DNA from: Ruegeria aquimaris | GTDB lineage: Bacteria > Pseudomonadota > Alphaproteobacteria > Rhodobacterales > Rhodobacteraceae | DNA: 64,000 nucleotides | Direction: 5' to 3' | Assembly: GCF_025751555.1 (NCBI RefSeq) | Contig: NZ_JAOWLB010000008.1 | Coordinates: 96,616 to 160,615, forward strand | In this document: positions 42,522 through 51,748 of the stretch, piece after piece | How positions within the stretch are numbered: the first letter of the stretch is position 1 | Layout of the letters: the number at the start of each line of letters is the position of its first letter | The notes under the pieces: generated by a model | The model's input: only the letters and a program-made list of their open reading frames with translations | Databases searched by the model: none | Told to the model about the DNA's origin: nothing | Position numbers and translations under genes: made by a program

Positions 42522-44136
42522 ACCGGCTCCGCTGCACCAGCCAGACGGTGAGCAGGGGGACAATCACGGTGATCGCGGCCACCGTCATCAGCAGATAGCC
42601 AAGCTGCGAATAATCCGCGGGAACCGTTATGGTCCCATCCTCGGCGCGGACCTCGCGGGTGACGGTATAGATCTGGTTGAGATACTTGGTGCCAAGGCTG
42701 GAGGCCGACAGGGCCAGATTGGTGAACGACGCCATGACCGCAAAGAAGGTCGCCTTGAGGTTTGCTGGCGCATTGCGCGCGATCCAGGCCAGCATGGGGA
42801 TCATTGCCACCTGACCCAGCGGCGATTCCACCGCCGTGTTGACGATTGCGATGAACCGCGCGTCGACAATCCCGCCGGTCATGGCGGCGGTCCAGTGGTG
42901 GACGCCATAATACAACCCGATACCAGGCAGCGACAGCACCCCCGCCGCCAATGTCAGCAGGATCACGATATCGGCGATGGTGCGCGAGGCGATCATCGGC
43001 CGCAGCACCACCATCCCCACCAGGGTCAGTACCGAGGTGATCAGGTACAAAAGCGACAGGAACTGCTGGTCAAAGCCCAGCACGTCGATATCGAACCAGG
43101 TCGAGGCCGCACCGTTCAGCGGCATGGCGCGGAACATGAATACGATGATCGCGGTACCGATCAGGGCGCGCGCATGTGCATGATCCAGATTGCGCACCAG
43201 CTGCCGCATCAGGGTCAGCACGATGGCCATCGATCCGGCAAAGACGATCTCCTGCGAAAACGGCAGGTCCATCAGCCCGACGGTCAGCGTCATCGCGACA
43301 AAGGCCGCGCCACCGGTGAAATACCAGTGATTCAGCCGCACCTTCTCGCCCTCGGGGTCGAACGCGGCCAGTGCGCGCACCCGGTCCATGCCGCCTGCGA
43401 TCAGCCGCGCGATGGCCTGCCGTTTCTGCCACCCGGCCAGCAGCACGCCCGAGATCGAGATACAGGGGATCAGCAGCGCCAGCGCGTAGATCTGCCCGTA
43501 GCGCCCGGCTTTCTCGTCCGCGCTCAACGCTTCGACCCCGTCAAACAGCACAATGTTCAGCGCGGCAACTGCGCTGGCACCCCCGATCAGGGCGAACCGG
43601 CCCAGTGTCTGCATCGTGGTGTGCTGGGCGCGCTGCGCCTCGTCCGACAGCGGCGCGCCACTTTCGTCATGCCGCGGCACCGCCTCGACCGACATGGCGT
43701 CTGCGACGGCGTCCTGCACCACATAGCCGCAGGGGGCCAGCAGCACCGCCAGCACGTACCAGGCGGTCACCGACATGATGCCCGGCATCCACTCGGCCCG
43801 GGTCGCCAGCCCGTACATGATGGCGAAACTGGCCGCGATCAGCGCCGCGCCCAGATAGATCAGCCAGGCCTTCCAGCGCCAGATCAGGTCGACCAGATGG
43901 CCCAGAGGCATCTTCAGCGCCCAGGGGAGCCCGGCCCAGAAGGCCAGCCCGGCGATGAAGGCCGCCGAGACGTCCAGGTATTCCTTGACGAAGAACGTGC
44001 CGACAACCGCCGTCAGCCCCTGCGCGCCGGCCGCGAAATAGACCATCAGCGGTGGCAGGAACGACCAGCGCATCTGGCGGCCAAGGTCCAGCACCACCGC
44101 GTCGAACCACGACCAGAGACGCCGGGCGGCGGTCAT
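42505..44136 (-). CDS. MFS transporter, AmpG/BT1-like
   Basis: 543 residues with roughly 12-14 membrane helices (e.g. WLIYLGAALIAASFAIMYGL; GQIYALALLIPCISISGVLL; AFVAMTLTVGLMDL). The segment FWAGLPWALKMPLGHLVDLIWRWKAWL and GYVVQDAVADAMSVEAVPRHD resemble the folate-biopterin (BT1) and AmpG branches of the MFS, in which an acidic D-x-x-x-D helix is conserved. Substrate unknown. Its start overlaps the stop of the CNNM/CorC-type gene (ATGA), indicating cotranslation, and its stop lies within the end of the opposite DUF2254 gene. Confidence 0.75.
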   Translation of the reverse strand: MTAARRLWSWFDAVVLDLGRQMRWSFLPPLMVYFAAGAQGLTAVVGTFFVKEYLDVSAAFIAGLAFWAGLPWALKMPLGHLVDLIWRWKAWLIYLGAALIAASFAIMYGLATRAEWMPGIMSVTAWYVLAVLLAPCGYVVQDAVADAMSVEAVPRHDESGAPLSDEAQRAQHTTMQTLGRFALIGGASAVAALNIVLFDGVEALSADEKAGRYGQIYALALLIPCISISGVLLAGWQKRQAIARLIAGGMDRVRALAAFDPEGEKVRLNHWYFTGGAAFVAMTLTVGLMDLPFSQEIVFAGSMAIVLTLMRQLVRNLDHAHARALIGTAIIVFMFRAMPLNGAASTWFDIDVLGFDQQFLSLLYLITSVLTLVGMVVLRPMIASRTIADIVILLTLAAGVLSLPGIGLYYGVHHWTAAMTGGIVDARFIAIVNTAVESPLGQVAMIPMLAWIARNAPANLKATFFAVMASFTNLALSASSLGTKYLNQIYTVTREVRAEDGTITVPADYSQLGYLLMTVAAITVIVPLLTVWLVQRSRFKSRD

Positions 44137-45440
44137 AGCGGGCGCATCTTCAGGGCCGTGATGCGGTTGCCCTCGCGGCCCGTCACCTCGAACCGGAAGC
44201 CGTGAAAGGCAAACACCTGACCCACCGTCGGGATCATCTGCGCCTCGTGGATCACCAGACCGGCGACGGTGTTCGCCTCGTCATCGGGCAGGGCCCAGTC
44301 CAGCGCGCGATTGAGATCGCGGATGGTGGTGGCGCCATCGACCACGAACTGGCCGTCCTCGCTGCGGGTGACGGGCGTTTCGCTCTCCAGATCGAACTCG
44401 TCGGTGATCTCACCCACGATCTCTTCCAGAATATCCTCGAGCGTGATCAGCCCGCGCAGCGACCCGTATTCGTCCACCACCAGCGCGAAATGGCTGCGCA
44501 TCCGCAGAAATGCGCGCATCTGGTCGTCAAGCGTGGTGGTTTCCGGCACGAAATAGGGGGCGGTTGCCACCTTGGTGATATCGAAATCCTTCAGCCGCCG
44601 TGTATTGCCATCGCTGCCGCCGACCTGAGCATACATGGCGCGGAACAGATCCTTGGCATGGACCACGCCGATGATGTTCTCCTGTTCACCCCGATAGACG
44701 GGCAGGCGGGTATGCGGGCTTTCCAGACATTGCGCCAGGATCGCCTCGGGCTCGGCATCGGCATCCAGCATCAGGATGTTCGAGCGGTGCAGCATGATTT
44801 CCTCGACCGTGCGCTCGGCCAGGTCCAGCGCGCCCAGGATGCGGTCGCGGTCCTCTTTTTCCACCACGCCTTCGGAATGGCCGAGATAGAGCGCGCCGGC
44901 AATCTCCTCGCGCACCGCCATGATATGGCTGTCGGGGTCGATCTGCACGCCAAAGAGGCGCAGAACCCCCCGCACCAGAACCCGGACCAGCGCCACCACC
45001 GGAGAAAACAGCATCACCACCACGCCGATGATCGGGGCTACGGCGGCGGCGGCCTTCTCGGCATTGGTGATGGCATAGGTCTTGGGCAGCACCTCGGCAA
45101 AGACCAGAACCAGCATCGTCATCACGATGGTGGCCAGCGCAACGCCGCTCTCTCCGAACAGCCGGGTGAACAGCGCGGTCGCCAGCGAGGCCGACAGGAT
45201 GTTGACGATATTGTTGCCCAGCAGGACAGAGCCGATCAGCTTTTCATTGTTCTCGGTGATTTTCAGCGCCTTTTCGGCACCGCTTGATCCCCGGTCGGCT
45301 TGGCTGCGCAGCTTCCCGCGCGAGGCCGCGGTCAGGGCCGTCTCGGAGCCGGAAAAGAAGGCCGAAAGGACAAGCAGGCCAAGTATGGCACCGGCCGTGA
45401 TCCAGAATGCGCTGTCAAGCGCCGAAGAAGAAGGGTCCAT
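44133..45440 (-). CDS. CNNM/CorC-type hemolysin-family protein (DUF21-CBS-CorC)
   Basis: 435 residues. An N-terminal DUF21/CNNM membrane domain of four helices (about residues 12-160; FFSGSETALTAASRGKL and LLGNNIVNILSASLATAL are characteristic) is followed by a CBS pair (ILMLDADAEPEAILAQCLE, then THAL-like RSHFALVVDEYGSLRGLITLEDILEEIVGEI) and a C-terminal CorC_HlyC domain. Relatives are linked to Mg2+/Co2+ efflux or tolerance; the hemolysin label is historical. It is the first gene of a pair with the MFS transporter. xerD starts a separate minus-strand block 62 bp away. Confidence 0.92.
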   Translation of the reverse strand: MDPSSSALDSAFWITAGAILGLLVLSAFFSGSETALTAASRGKLRSQADRGSSGAEKALKITENNEKLIGSVLLGNNIVNILSASLATALFTRLFGESGVALATIVMTMLVLVFAEVLPKTYAITNAEKAAAAVAPIIGVVVMLFSPVVALVRVLVRGVLRLFGVQIDPDSHIMAVREEIAGALYLGHSEGVVEKEDRDRILGALDLAERTVEEIMLHRSNILMLDADAEPEAILAQCLESPHTRLPVYRGEQENIIGVVHAKDLFRAMYAQVGGSDGNTRRLKDFDITKVATAPYFVPETTTLDDQMRAFLRMRSHFALVVDEYGSLRGLITLEDILEEIVGEITDEFDLESETPVTRSEDGQFVVDGATTIRDLNRALDWALPDDEANTVAGLVIHEAQMIPTVGQVFAFHGFRFEVTGREGNRITALKMRPL

Positions 45441-45502
45441 TGGTCCTGAAACTTGTTGATATGGCTACCGTTATGGGCATCGGCCCGCATCCGATCAAGG
45501 GG

Positions 45503-46459
45503 TCAGTCGGAATCCCGCGACTTTGTTCGCGCAAGAGGATGGTGCGACAGCACCAGTTCCGCCAGCCGTTCGTCCAGCACATGGGTGTAGATCTCGGTCG
45601 TTGCCACGTCAGCATGGCCCAACAGCGTCTGAATGGTTCGCAGATCGGCACCATTGGCCAGTAGGTGGGTGGCAAAGGCATGGCGCAAGGTGTGCGGCGT
45701 CACCTTGCCGGGGTCGATGCCGCCAGCCACCGCAAAATCCTTGATCAGCAGGTAGAAGGCATGGCGCGTCAGGTGGCCGCTTTTGCCGCGCGAGGGAAAC
45801 AGATGCGCGCTGCGTGGCTTGCCCTTGGCGGCTGCCTCGTCCTCGGCCGCATCACGGGCCGACAACCAGGCCGCCAGCGCCGTGCGGGCAGGGGGCGATA
45901 GCGGCACCATACGCTCCTTGCCGCCCTTGCCGCGCACCAGCAGCATGCGGGGGTCGCCGCGCGCCGCCGACACCGGCAGCGACACCAGCTCGCTCACCCG
46001 CATGCCCGTGGCATAGAGAACTTCCATCAGGCAGGTGTTGCGCAACCTGTCAGCCTCGGTCCGGCCCGATTGACGGGCCGCATCGAGCAGGCGGTCCACC
46101 TCGACCACCTCCAGCGTCTTGGGCAGGGATTTCAGCCGTCCGGGCCCCCGGATCTGGATCGCCGGATTGTCGCTGCGCCAACCCTCGTCAAAGGCAAAGC
46201 GATAGAGTTGCTTGATCGCCGACAGGCGCCGGGCGCGGGTGGAGCGGGCCAGCCCCTCAGCGTCGCACCGGATGAGATAGGCCTCGACCATGTCGCGGTC
46301 GGCTTCGGCAAAACCGGTGCCGCGCCGCTCCAGGAAGGCGGCAAATTCCATCAGGTCGCGGCCATAGGCCAGCAGCGTGTTGGTCGCAGCACCCAGTTCA
46401 GCGGCCTGCGCCTCCAGAAAGATCGAGATCCAGCGGTCGGGGCTGGCGGGTGCGGTCAT
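45503..46459 (-). CDS. xerD: tyrosine recombinase XerD
   Basis: 318 residues. The N-terminal SAM-like domain (residues 1-95; DRWISIFLEAQAAELGAATNTLLAYGRDLMEFAAF) and catalytic domain match XerD. Active-site residues visible are Arg in ATGMRVSEL, Lys in VRGKGGKERMVPL, His-x-x-Arg in PHTLRHAFATHLL, His in LLGHADVATT and the nucleophilic Tyr in EIYTHV. XerCD resolves chromosome dimers at dif during division. It is a housekeeping gene in this position, not an integrase, as there is no neighbouring phage or island content. The secreted-protein gene upstream ends 3 bp from its start, so they are cotranscribed. Confidence 0.93.
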   Translation of the reverse strand: MTAPASPDRWISIFLEAQAAELGAATNTLLAYGRDLMEFAAFLERRGTGFAEADRDMVEAYLIRCDAEGLARSTRARRLSAIKQLYRFAFDEGWRSDNPAIQIRGPGRLKSLPKTLEVVEVDRLLDAARQSGRTEADRLRNTCLMEVLYATGMRVSELVSLPVSAARGDPRMLLVRGKGGKERMVPLSPPARTALAAWLSARDAAEDEAAAKGKPRSAHLFPSRGKSGHLTRHAFYLLIKDFAVAGGIDPGKVTPHTLRHAFATHLLANGADLRTIQTLLGHADVATTEIYTHVLDERLAELVLSHHPLARTKSRDSD

Positions 46460-46462
46460 GGC

Positions 46463-47995
46463 TCAGCTCCGGTCCAGCAGCATCAGCTGCAACGCGGCCC
46501 GGCGCGCGGTGTCCTCCAGCCCGACACGGCGGAACAGGGCCAGCGCCATCGCCAGATCGCCATGATTGCCCTGTGCCCCGCGCGCGAACCGATCCATCCC
46601 TTCCAGTATGGCCTCGCCCAGATGTCCTTCGACCAGCATCAGCTCCAGCTCGGGCGACAGCCGCGCGTTGGGCAAGAACCCTTGTGCAATCGCGGCAGCG
46701 CGGGGCGACGGCGGCAGCACGTTACCCGGTTCTCCCTTGGCCAAGGCCGCAAGAAACCCCGCCTCGGCGTCGGTCCCGACCGGTGCGCGCGCCGCCATCT
46801 CGTAATCGGGCGATAACAGCCTTATCCGCCAGGCAAGCGCGGCAGCCTTTTGATCGGTCAGCGCCTGACCGGCCAGAGCTTCGGCAAACAGATGCGCAAA
46901 GGGAACCTCCAGCCGGGCTTGCTGCATCGCCTGCCAGACAATGGGCAGGGTCTTGGCCACTGCCTCGGGGCTGTTCGAATTCAGCGCGGTCTCGAACCGT
47001 TGCAGGGCAGTAACCCGGTCCCAGATTCCGCCCGAGGCCGCCGGGGTGCGTTGCGTATAGAGGCCCAGCAGCTGGTTCGGGGTCAGCGCACCGATCCGGG
47101 TCAGGCGTTCGGCCGCCTCCAGCTGCGCTTTCCACCCCGCCAGATCGCGCAGATCGGCATTGGCGAAGGAGCGCGGCAAGGTGGCCGTGGCCATCGGCTC
47201 GCCGATCGCCTCGAACAGGCGAAAGGTCAGAGGATCTGGGCGCGAGGGCCGTTGCGGCGGCGGCAGATCCTCGAAGATTTCGGGGCTGAGAAACCGGTCG
47301 AGCAGATCGAGCGACGCCGATGGCAGCAGCTCGAGCGCATGCGCGGCCTCCAGCGTCAGCGCGGCCGAGGTCCAGTCGCCACGTCGCGCGGTGCAGAAGA
47401 TTTGCGCGCCATAATCCGGCGCCAGGTAGGGCTGAGCCACCAGCGCGGCGCAGCTGCGATCCTCGTCGCCGGTCAGCAGGGTGGCGTTGAACCAGCGGCC
47501 GAACCGTTCGGCGGTATCGGTCGGTCCGGCCAGTTGCACCAGCGCCTGCGCGGGGTCTACCGCACCCAGTTGCATCAACCGGTCCAGACGCGCCAGCAAC
47601 AGGGTTTCGCCTGCCTCGGCCGATCCGTGCGGAGGTCGGGTTTCCGACAGCAGCAGGGTATAGAGCAGCGTCTGCATGGCCGGATTGTCGCGCACCGGCA
47701 CGTTCATCAGCCGTTCGGCCAGTTGCCGCGCATCGCTGCGTTGCCAGAGATCGACCGGCAGTCCGGTAACGCTGGAGGCGACCAGCCCCAAGGGTGGGGC
47801 CAGCGATTCCAGCGGGGTCACCTCGATCTGCGGCTGCTGACCGCTGCGCGCCACGGGCGGCTCCAACAGGACCGTCCCCGGTAGATTCGCAGGCGGCGGC
47901 GTCTTCAGCCAGTCGATGACCGACAGGGGTTGCTGGGCCTGCGCCAACCCGATGCCGGGAAGGAGCAGCAGCAATACGGCCAGTCTAGTCGGCAT
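46463..47995 (-). CDS. secreted, Ala/Leu-rich conserved hypothetical protein
   Basis: 510 residues with a signal peptide (RLAVLLLLLPGIGLAQAQ). The mature protein is a continuous series of short amphipathic helices rich in Ala, Leu and Arg, consistent with an alpha-solenoid (TPR/Sel1-like) fold, although no clean repeat is readable by eye. Two cysteines (RSCAALV, AQIFCTA) in the mid region may form a disulfide. I recall homologues of this gene only as a conserved Rhodobacteraceae hypothetical next to xerD and aroK. Its start codon lies inside the 3' end of a 50-codon membrane-protein gene, and it abuts xerD, so the three form one transcription unit. Confidence 0.75.
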   Translation of the reverse strand: MPTRLAVLLLLLPGIGLAQAQQPLSVIDWLKTPPPANLPGTVLLEPPVARSGQQPQIEVTPLESLAPPLGLVASSVTGLPVDLWQRSDARQLAERLMNVPVRDNPAMQTLLYTLLLSETRPPHGSAEAGETLLLARLDRLMQLGAVDPAQALVQLAGPTDTAERFGRWFNATLLTGDEDRSCAALVAQPYLAPDYGAQIFCTARRGDWTSAALTLEAAHALELLPSASLDLLDRFLSPEIFEDLPPPQRPSRPDPLTFRLFEAIGEPMATATLPRSFANADLRDLAGWKAQLEAAERLTRIGALTPNQLLGLYTQRTPAASGGIWDRVTALQRFETALNSNSPEAVAKTLPIVWQAMQQARLEVPFAHLFAEALAGQALTDQKAAALAWRIRLLSPDYEMAARAPVGTDAEAGFLAALAKGEPGNVLPPSPRAAAIAQGFLPNARLSPELELMLVEGHLGEAILEGMDRFARGAQGNHGDLAMALALFRRVGLEDTARRAALQLMLLDRS

Positions 47996-48137
47996 TCAAC
48001 ACCACCGGTTGTCTTATCTCCTTCTGTGGCGCGGAAAAATCGACGCCAAAGAAGGGACCCACATAGGCATAACCGACCAGGCCGATGACGCTCAGACACA
48101 CAATGTAGATCACGAGTTTGACCAGACGAGCCATCAT
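47985..48137 (-). CDS. 50-residue single-pass membrane protein
   Basis: Read on the minus strand from an ATG-ATG pair, the frame encodes MMARLVKLVIYIVCLSVIGL followed by VGYAYVGPFFGVDFSAPQKE and a short polar tail ending in D50. One hydrophobic helix spans residues ~8-30, with a basic N-terminal flank and an exposed polar C-terminus. The last 11 bp overlap the start of the downstream secreted-protein gene, a typical translational-coupling geometry. The opposite-strand aroK starts 76 bp away, so a divergent promoter region lies between. Codon use is GC-rich like real genes. I believe similar short proteins occur at this locus in related roseobacters. Confidence 0.72.
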   Translation of the reverse strand: MMARLVKLVIYIVCLSVIGLVGYAYVGPFFGVDFSAPQKEIRQPVVLNAD

Positions 48138-48213
48138 TGGGAACTGCCTCATTTCTTTGTTTTGACCAAGTTATAACTGGCCTTTTTCACAAGATCACGT
48201 CATTCACGGTGGA

Positions 48214-48801
48214 ATGAAGCAAATTGAGCATAACTCAGCCCATACAAAGGGCGTCCCGCGGTCTGTGCTGCGCAAGACCGTGGTGATGGTGGGCATGATG
48301 GGGGCGGGAAAAACCGCTGTCGGCAAGGCTTTGGCGCAAAAACTGGCGGTTCCCTTCCTCGACAGCGATGCCGAGATCGAAGCGGCGGCAAACATGTCGA
48401 TCCCCGAGATTTTCTCGCGCGATGGCGAGGCGTTCTTTCGCGACAAGGAAAGCATGGTGATCGCCCGGTTGCTGGATGGCAGCCCTTGCGTGTTGTCCAC
48501 CGGTGGCGGCGCCTTCCTGGCGCCGGCGAATCGCAAGATGATCTCCGAACGTGGCGTTTCGGTCTGGCTCAAGGCAGATCTGAGCGTGTTGTGGAACCGG
48601 GTCCGGCACAAGGATACCCGCCCCTTGCTGCGCACGCCCGACCCGCGTGCGACCTTGCGCGCGCTTCACGATGCGCGGGTTCCGATCTATGCCGAGGCCG
48701 ATCTGACTGTGGTGTCGGATGCGGAAACCTCGATCGAACAGATGGCCGATCGGGTGATCGAAGCCTTGCAGTCGCGGCCGGACGTATTGGAACTGACCTG
48801 A
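48214..48801 (+). CDS. aroK: shikimate kinase
   Basis: AroK phosphorylates shikimate at the 3-position, the fifth step of chorismate synthesis. 195 residues; the core starts near residue 20, leaving an N-terminal extension that is common in alphaproteobacteria. The Walker A motif is VGMMGAGKTAVG, the shikimate-binding DSDAEIE and STGGGAF segments are present, and the lid arginine region is RVRHKDTRPLLRT. Its stop lies 1 bp before the aroB ATG, giving the usual aroK-aroB operon. Confidence 0.95.
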   Translation: MKQIEHNSAHTKGVPRSVLRKTVVMVGMMGAGKTAVGKALAQKLAVPFLDSDAEIEAAANMSIPEIFSRDGEAFFRDKESMVIARLLDGSPCVLSTGGGAFLAPANRKMISERGVSVWLKADLSVLWNRVRHKDTRPLLRTPDPRATLRALHDARVPIYAEADLTVVSDAETSIEQMADRVIEALQSRPDVLELT

Positions 48802-48802
48802 C

Positions 48803-49915
48803 ATGATCAAGACGGTGCATGTGGCGCTGGGGACGCGCAGCTATGATGTGGAAATCGGGCCGGGCCTGCTGGCCCAAACGGGCGCGCGCATCGCGCCATT
48901 GATGAAACGGCGCCGGGTCTGCGTGCTGACCGACGAGACGGTGGCAAGCCTGCATCTGGAGGCGCTGCGCGACGGCTTGGCCGCCGCTGGGGTCGCGATG
49001 GAGGCGCTGGCGCTGCCGCCGGGCGAGGCCACCAAAAGCTGGCCGCATCTGCAACGCGCGGTCGACTGGCTGCTGGACCAGAAGGTCGAGCGCAACGATA
49101 TCGTGGTCGCCTTTGGCGGTGGCGTGATCGGCGATTTGGCGGGCTTTGCCGCCGCCATTTTGCGCCGGGGTGTGCGGTTTGTGCAGATCCCGACCTCGCT
49201 TTTGGCGCAGGTGGACAGTTCGGTGGGCGGCAAGACCGGCATCAACGCCACCCACGGCAAGAACCTGATCGGCGCCTTTCACCAGCCTTCGCTGGTGCTC
49301 GCCGACACGGCCGTGCTGGGCACACTGACGGCGCGCGATTTCCTAGCCGGTTATGGCGAGGTGGTGAAATACGGGCTGCTGGGCGATGCCGCGTTCTTTG
49401 ACTGGCTCGAAGGGCAGGGCCCGGCGCTGGCCGCGGGTGACATGGCTGCGCGGGTCGAGGCGGTGACCCGTTCGGTGCAGATGAAGGCCGATATCGTCGC
49501 CCGCGACGAGACCGAACAGGGCGACCGGGCGCTCTTGAACCTCGGTCATACCTTCTGTCACGCGCTTGAGGCCGCGACCGGCTATTCCGACCGCCTGTTG
49601 CATGGCGAAGGCGTGGCGATCGGCTGTGCGCTGGCGTTTGAACTCTCGGCGCGGCTGGGGCTCTGCTCGCAAGAGGACCCAAGCCGGGTGCGCGCGCATC
49701 TCAAGGCGATGGGGATGAAGACCGATCTGTCCGATATCCCCGGCGATCTGCCGGATGCGGCGGCGCTGGTCGATCTGATGGCGCAGGACAAGAAAGTGGT
49801 CGATGGCCAGTTGCGCTTTATTCTGGCGCGGGGCATCGGACAGGCCTTCGTCACCTCGGACGTGCCGCGCGAGATGGTGCTGTCCCTGCTTGAGGATGCG
49901 CTGGCAACCTGCTGA
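48803..49915 (+). CDS. aroB: 3-dehydroquinate synthase
   Basis: AroB converts DAHP to 3-dehydroquinate using NAD+ and a divalent metal. 370 residues, typical length. NAD-binding is marked by FGGGVIGDLAGFAAAILRRG (about residues 104-123), substrate binding by DSSVGGKTGIN, and metal ligands by GYGEVVKYGLL (Glu), LLNLGHTFCHALE (His) and LLHGEGVAIG (His). It follows aroK by 1 bp. The downstream site-2 protease gene is convergent with 11 bp between stops. Confidence 0.97.
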   Translation: MIKTVHVALGTRSYDVEIGPGLLAQTGARIAPLMKRRRVCVLTDETVASLHLEALRDGLAAAGVAMEALALPPGEATKSWPHLQRAVDWLLDQKVERNDIVVAFGGGVIGDLAGFAAAILRRGVRFVQIPTSLLAQVDSSVGGKTGINATHGKNLIGAFHQPSLVLADTAVLGTLTARDFLAGYGEVVKYGLLGDAAFFDWLEGQGPALAAGDMAARVEAVTRSVQMKADIVARDETEQGDRALLNLGHTFCHALEAATGYSDRLLHGEGVAIGCALAFELSARLGLCSQEDPSRVRAHLKAMGMKTDLSDIPGDLPDAAALVDLMAQDKKVVDGQLRFILARGIGQAFVTSDVPREMVLSLLEDALATC

Positions 49916-49926
49916 AAAAGGGGCGT

Positions 49927-50997
49927 TTATCGCCCCTGGATCACCATCAGCTCGCCTACGTTCTCACGGGTGACATAGCCCAGCATCCGCCCGTCAGTGG
50001 TCGTGACGGCCACCGCTGGCGCACCCTTGTAGAGGGCATCCAGCACCGTCTCCAAACCGCTGGTCAGCGGCATCTGCGGGATGTCACGCTCCATCACGGT
50101 TTCCGCCGAATCCGAACGTGGATGATCCGAGGCCAGCGCCGCGAACAGCCGTGCCCGTGTCACAAATCCCAAAAGACGCCCGTCCCCATCCAGCACCGGA
50201 AATTCATGCTGGGTGGTGTGCAGCACCGCCTGCGCGGCGGTGGCCAGCGTGTCGGCGGGGCCCAGCGCCTCGAACCGGGTGATCATCGCGTCGCGCGCCA
50301 GCAGACGGCGGGTCACCGCGCGCATGGCGACATCCTGCGCCTCGGCGTTGGCGGCGATAAAGACAAAGACTGCGATCAGCACCAGTACCGGGTTGCCGCC
50401 GCTGAGCCCAGCAAAGCCAAACAGCAGCGCCACAAGCTGCCCCGCAGCGGCGGCGATGCGGGTGGCGCGCACCCGGTCCATGCCCAGGCTGAGCGCTGCG
50501 CGCAGCACACGGCCCCCGTCCATCGGAAAGGCCGGGATCATGTTGAACACCGCCAGGAACAGGTTGACCATCGCCAATCGGGACAGGAAATCGGGCTCGG
50601 CACTGTCGATGGCGGTCAGCGTCTCCAGCCTTGTATCGACGCCGAGCAGGGTCAGCACGATCCAGATCGCGACATTCACCGCCGGACCGGCCAGCGCCAC
50701 CACGATCTCTTGCCCCGGTTTCTCGGGCATCCGGTCCAGCCGGGCCAGCCCGCCGATGGGCAGTAACGTGATATCGGGGGTGCGGATGCCATAGCGGCGC
50801 GCGGTCAGGGCATGACCATATTCATGCGCCACCACACAGGCAAACAGCGCCAGCACAAAACCGGTGTTTTCCACCGCGCTCGGCCAGCCGCCCATCTGAT
50901 AGGCGGAAACACCGATCCAGCCGATCAGCAGGAAAAAGGTGACATGGACCTTCAGTTCCGAGCCGAAGAGGCGGCCGAGGGAGAAGGACCATGTCAT
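49927..50997 (-). CDS. site-2 protease family (M50) metallopeptidase with CBS domains
   Basis: 356 residues. The membrane zinc protease core has HEYGH at residues 58-62 and the third ligand region FNMIPAFPMDGGRVLRAAL, within about six helices; the C-terminal ~120 residues hold a CBS pair (MITRFEALGPADTLATAAQAV; MERDIPQMPLTSGLETVLDALY). This M50B/CBS architecture (SpoIVFB-like) is widespread; CBS domains may sense adenine nucleotides. Substrates unknown. Located just upstream of a 15-bp gap from the ssb stop, same strand as ssb. Confidence 0.92.
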   Translation of the reverse strand: MTWSFSLGRLFGSELKVHVTFFLLIGWIGVSAYQMGGWPSAVENTGFVLALFACVVAHEYGHALTARRYGIRTPDITLLPIGGLARLDRMPEKPGQEIVVALAGPAVNVAIWIVLTLLGVDTRLETLTAIDSAEPDFLSRLAMVNLFLAVFNMIPAFPMDGGRVLRAALSLGMDRVRATRIAAAAGQLVALLFGFAGLSGGNPVLVLIAVFVFIAANAEAQDVAMRAVTRRLLARDAMITRFEALGPADTLATAAQAVLHTTQHEFPVLDGDGRLLGFVTRARLFAALASDHPRSDSAETVMERDIPQMPLTSGLETVLDALYKGAPAVAVTTTDGRMLGYVTRENVGELMVIQGR

Positions 50998-51012
50998 GAT
51001 TAGCCTCCGGTC

Positions 51013-51543
51013 TTAGAACGGGATTTCGTCGTCGTCGATCCCGCCCGAGGCCGGAGCGCGGCCGCGACTGCCACCGCCCGAGGGGCCTCCGCCATAGGGG
51101 TCGCCCGAGGGGCCGCTGTCATAGCCGCCATACGGATCGCCGCCGCCCTGGCCGCCACCATAGTTGCCACCACCGCTGCCGCCGCCATCGCCGCGCCCGT
51201 CAAGCAAGGTCAGCTCGCCGCGATAGGGCCGCAGGACCACTTCGGTCGTATAGCGGTCCTGTCCGGACTGGTCCTGCCATTTGCGGGTCTCGAGCTGGCC
51301 TTCGATATAGACCTTGGAGCCCTTGCGCAGATACTGTTCGGCAATGCGGGCCAGCGGCTCCGAGAAAATCGCGACCGAATGCCATTCGGTGCGTTCCCGG
51401 CGCTCACCGGTGTTGCGGTCTTTCCAGGTCTCCGAGGTCGCGATTCGCAGGTTGCAGACCTTGCCGCCGTTCTGAAACGACCTCACCTCGGGGTCGCGGC
51501 CCAGATTTCCCACCAGAATGACTTTGTTGACCGAGCCAGCCAT
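51013..51543 (-). CDS. ssb: single-stranded DNA-binding protein
   Basis: 176 residues starting [20 protein letters not shown], the standard SSB opening. The OB fold spans residues ~1-112 ([43 protein letters not shown]), followed by a Gly-rich disordered linker (about 115-168) and the acidic tip DDDEIPF, which docks partners such as the HolC chi subunit, RecQ and PriA. The frame stays open upstream of 51543, but the conserved sequence begins there. Confidence 0.96.
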   Translation of the reverse strand: MAGSVNKVILVGNLGRDPEVRSFQNGGKVCNLRIATSETWKDRNTGERRERTEWHSVAIFSEPLARIAEQYLRKGSKVYIEGQLETRKWQDQSGQDRYTTEVVLRPYRGELTLLDGRGDGGGSGGGNYGGGQGGGDPYGGYDSGPSGDPYGGGPSGGGSRGRAPASGGIDDDEIPF

Positions 51544-51748
51544 ATGTTTCCCCGCTTTTCTCTCACTGTCTAATTCATATGTCGCGAATCTCACCGAGAC
51601 CCACTGCGCAGACCCTACACGCGCCGGGCGGCAGAGGGAAACCGGAAGCGGCAGCCTGCCGATCCCATAGCGCAGGTCTCGCAAGGGTTCCAATTCGTGC
51701 CAAAGTTCGTATAGTTCCGCGCGTGGGGTTAACAACAGGTTACCAAGA

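Noticed and set aside
45503..46459. Tyrosine recombinase as a sign of an integrated element
   Set aside because: Sequence and conserved context with aroK identify it as housekeeping XerD; no attachment sites, phage or conjugation genes are nearby.
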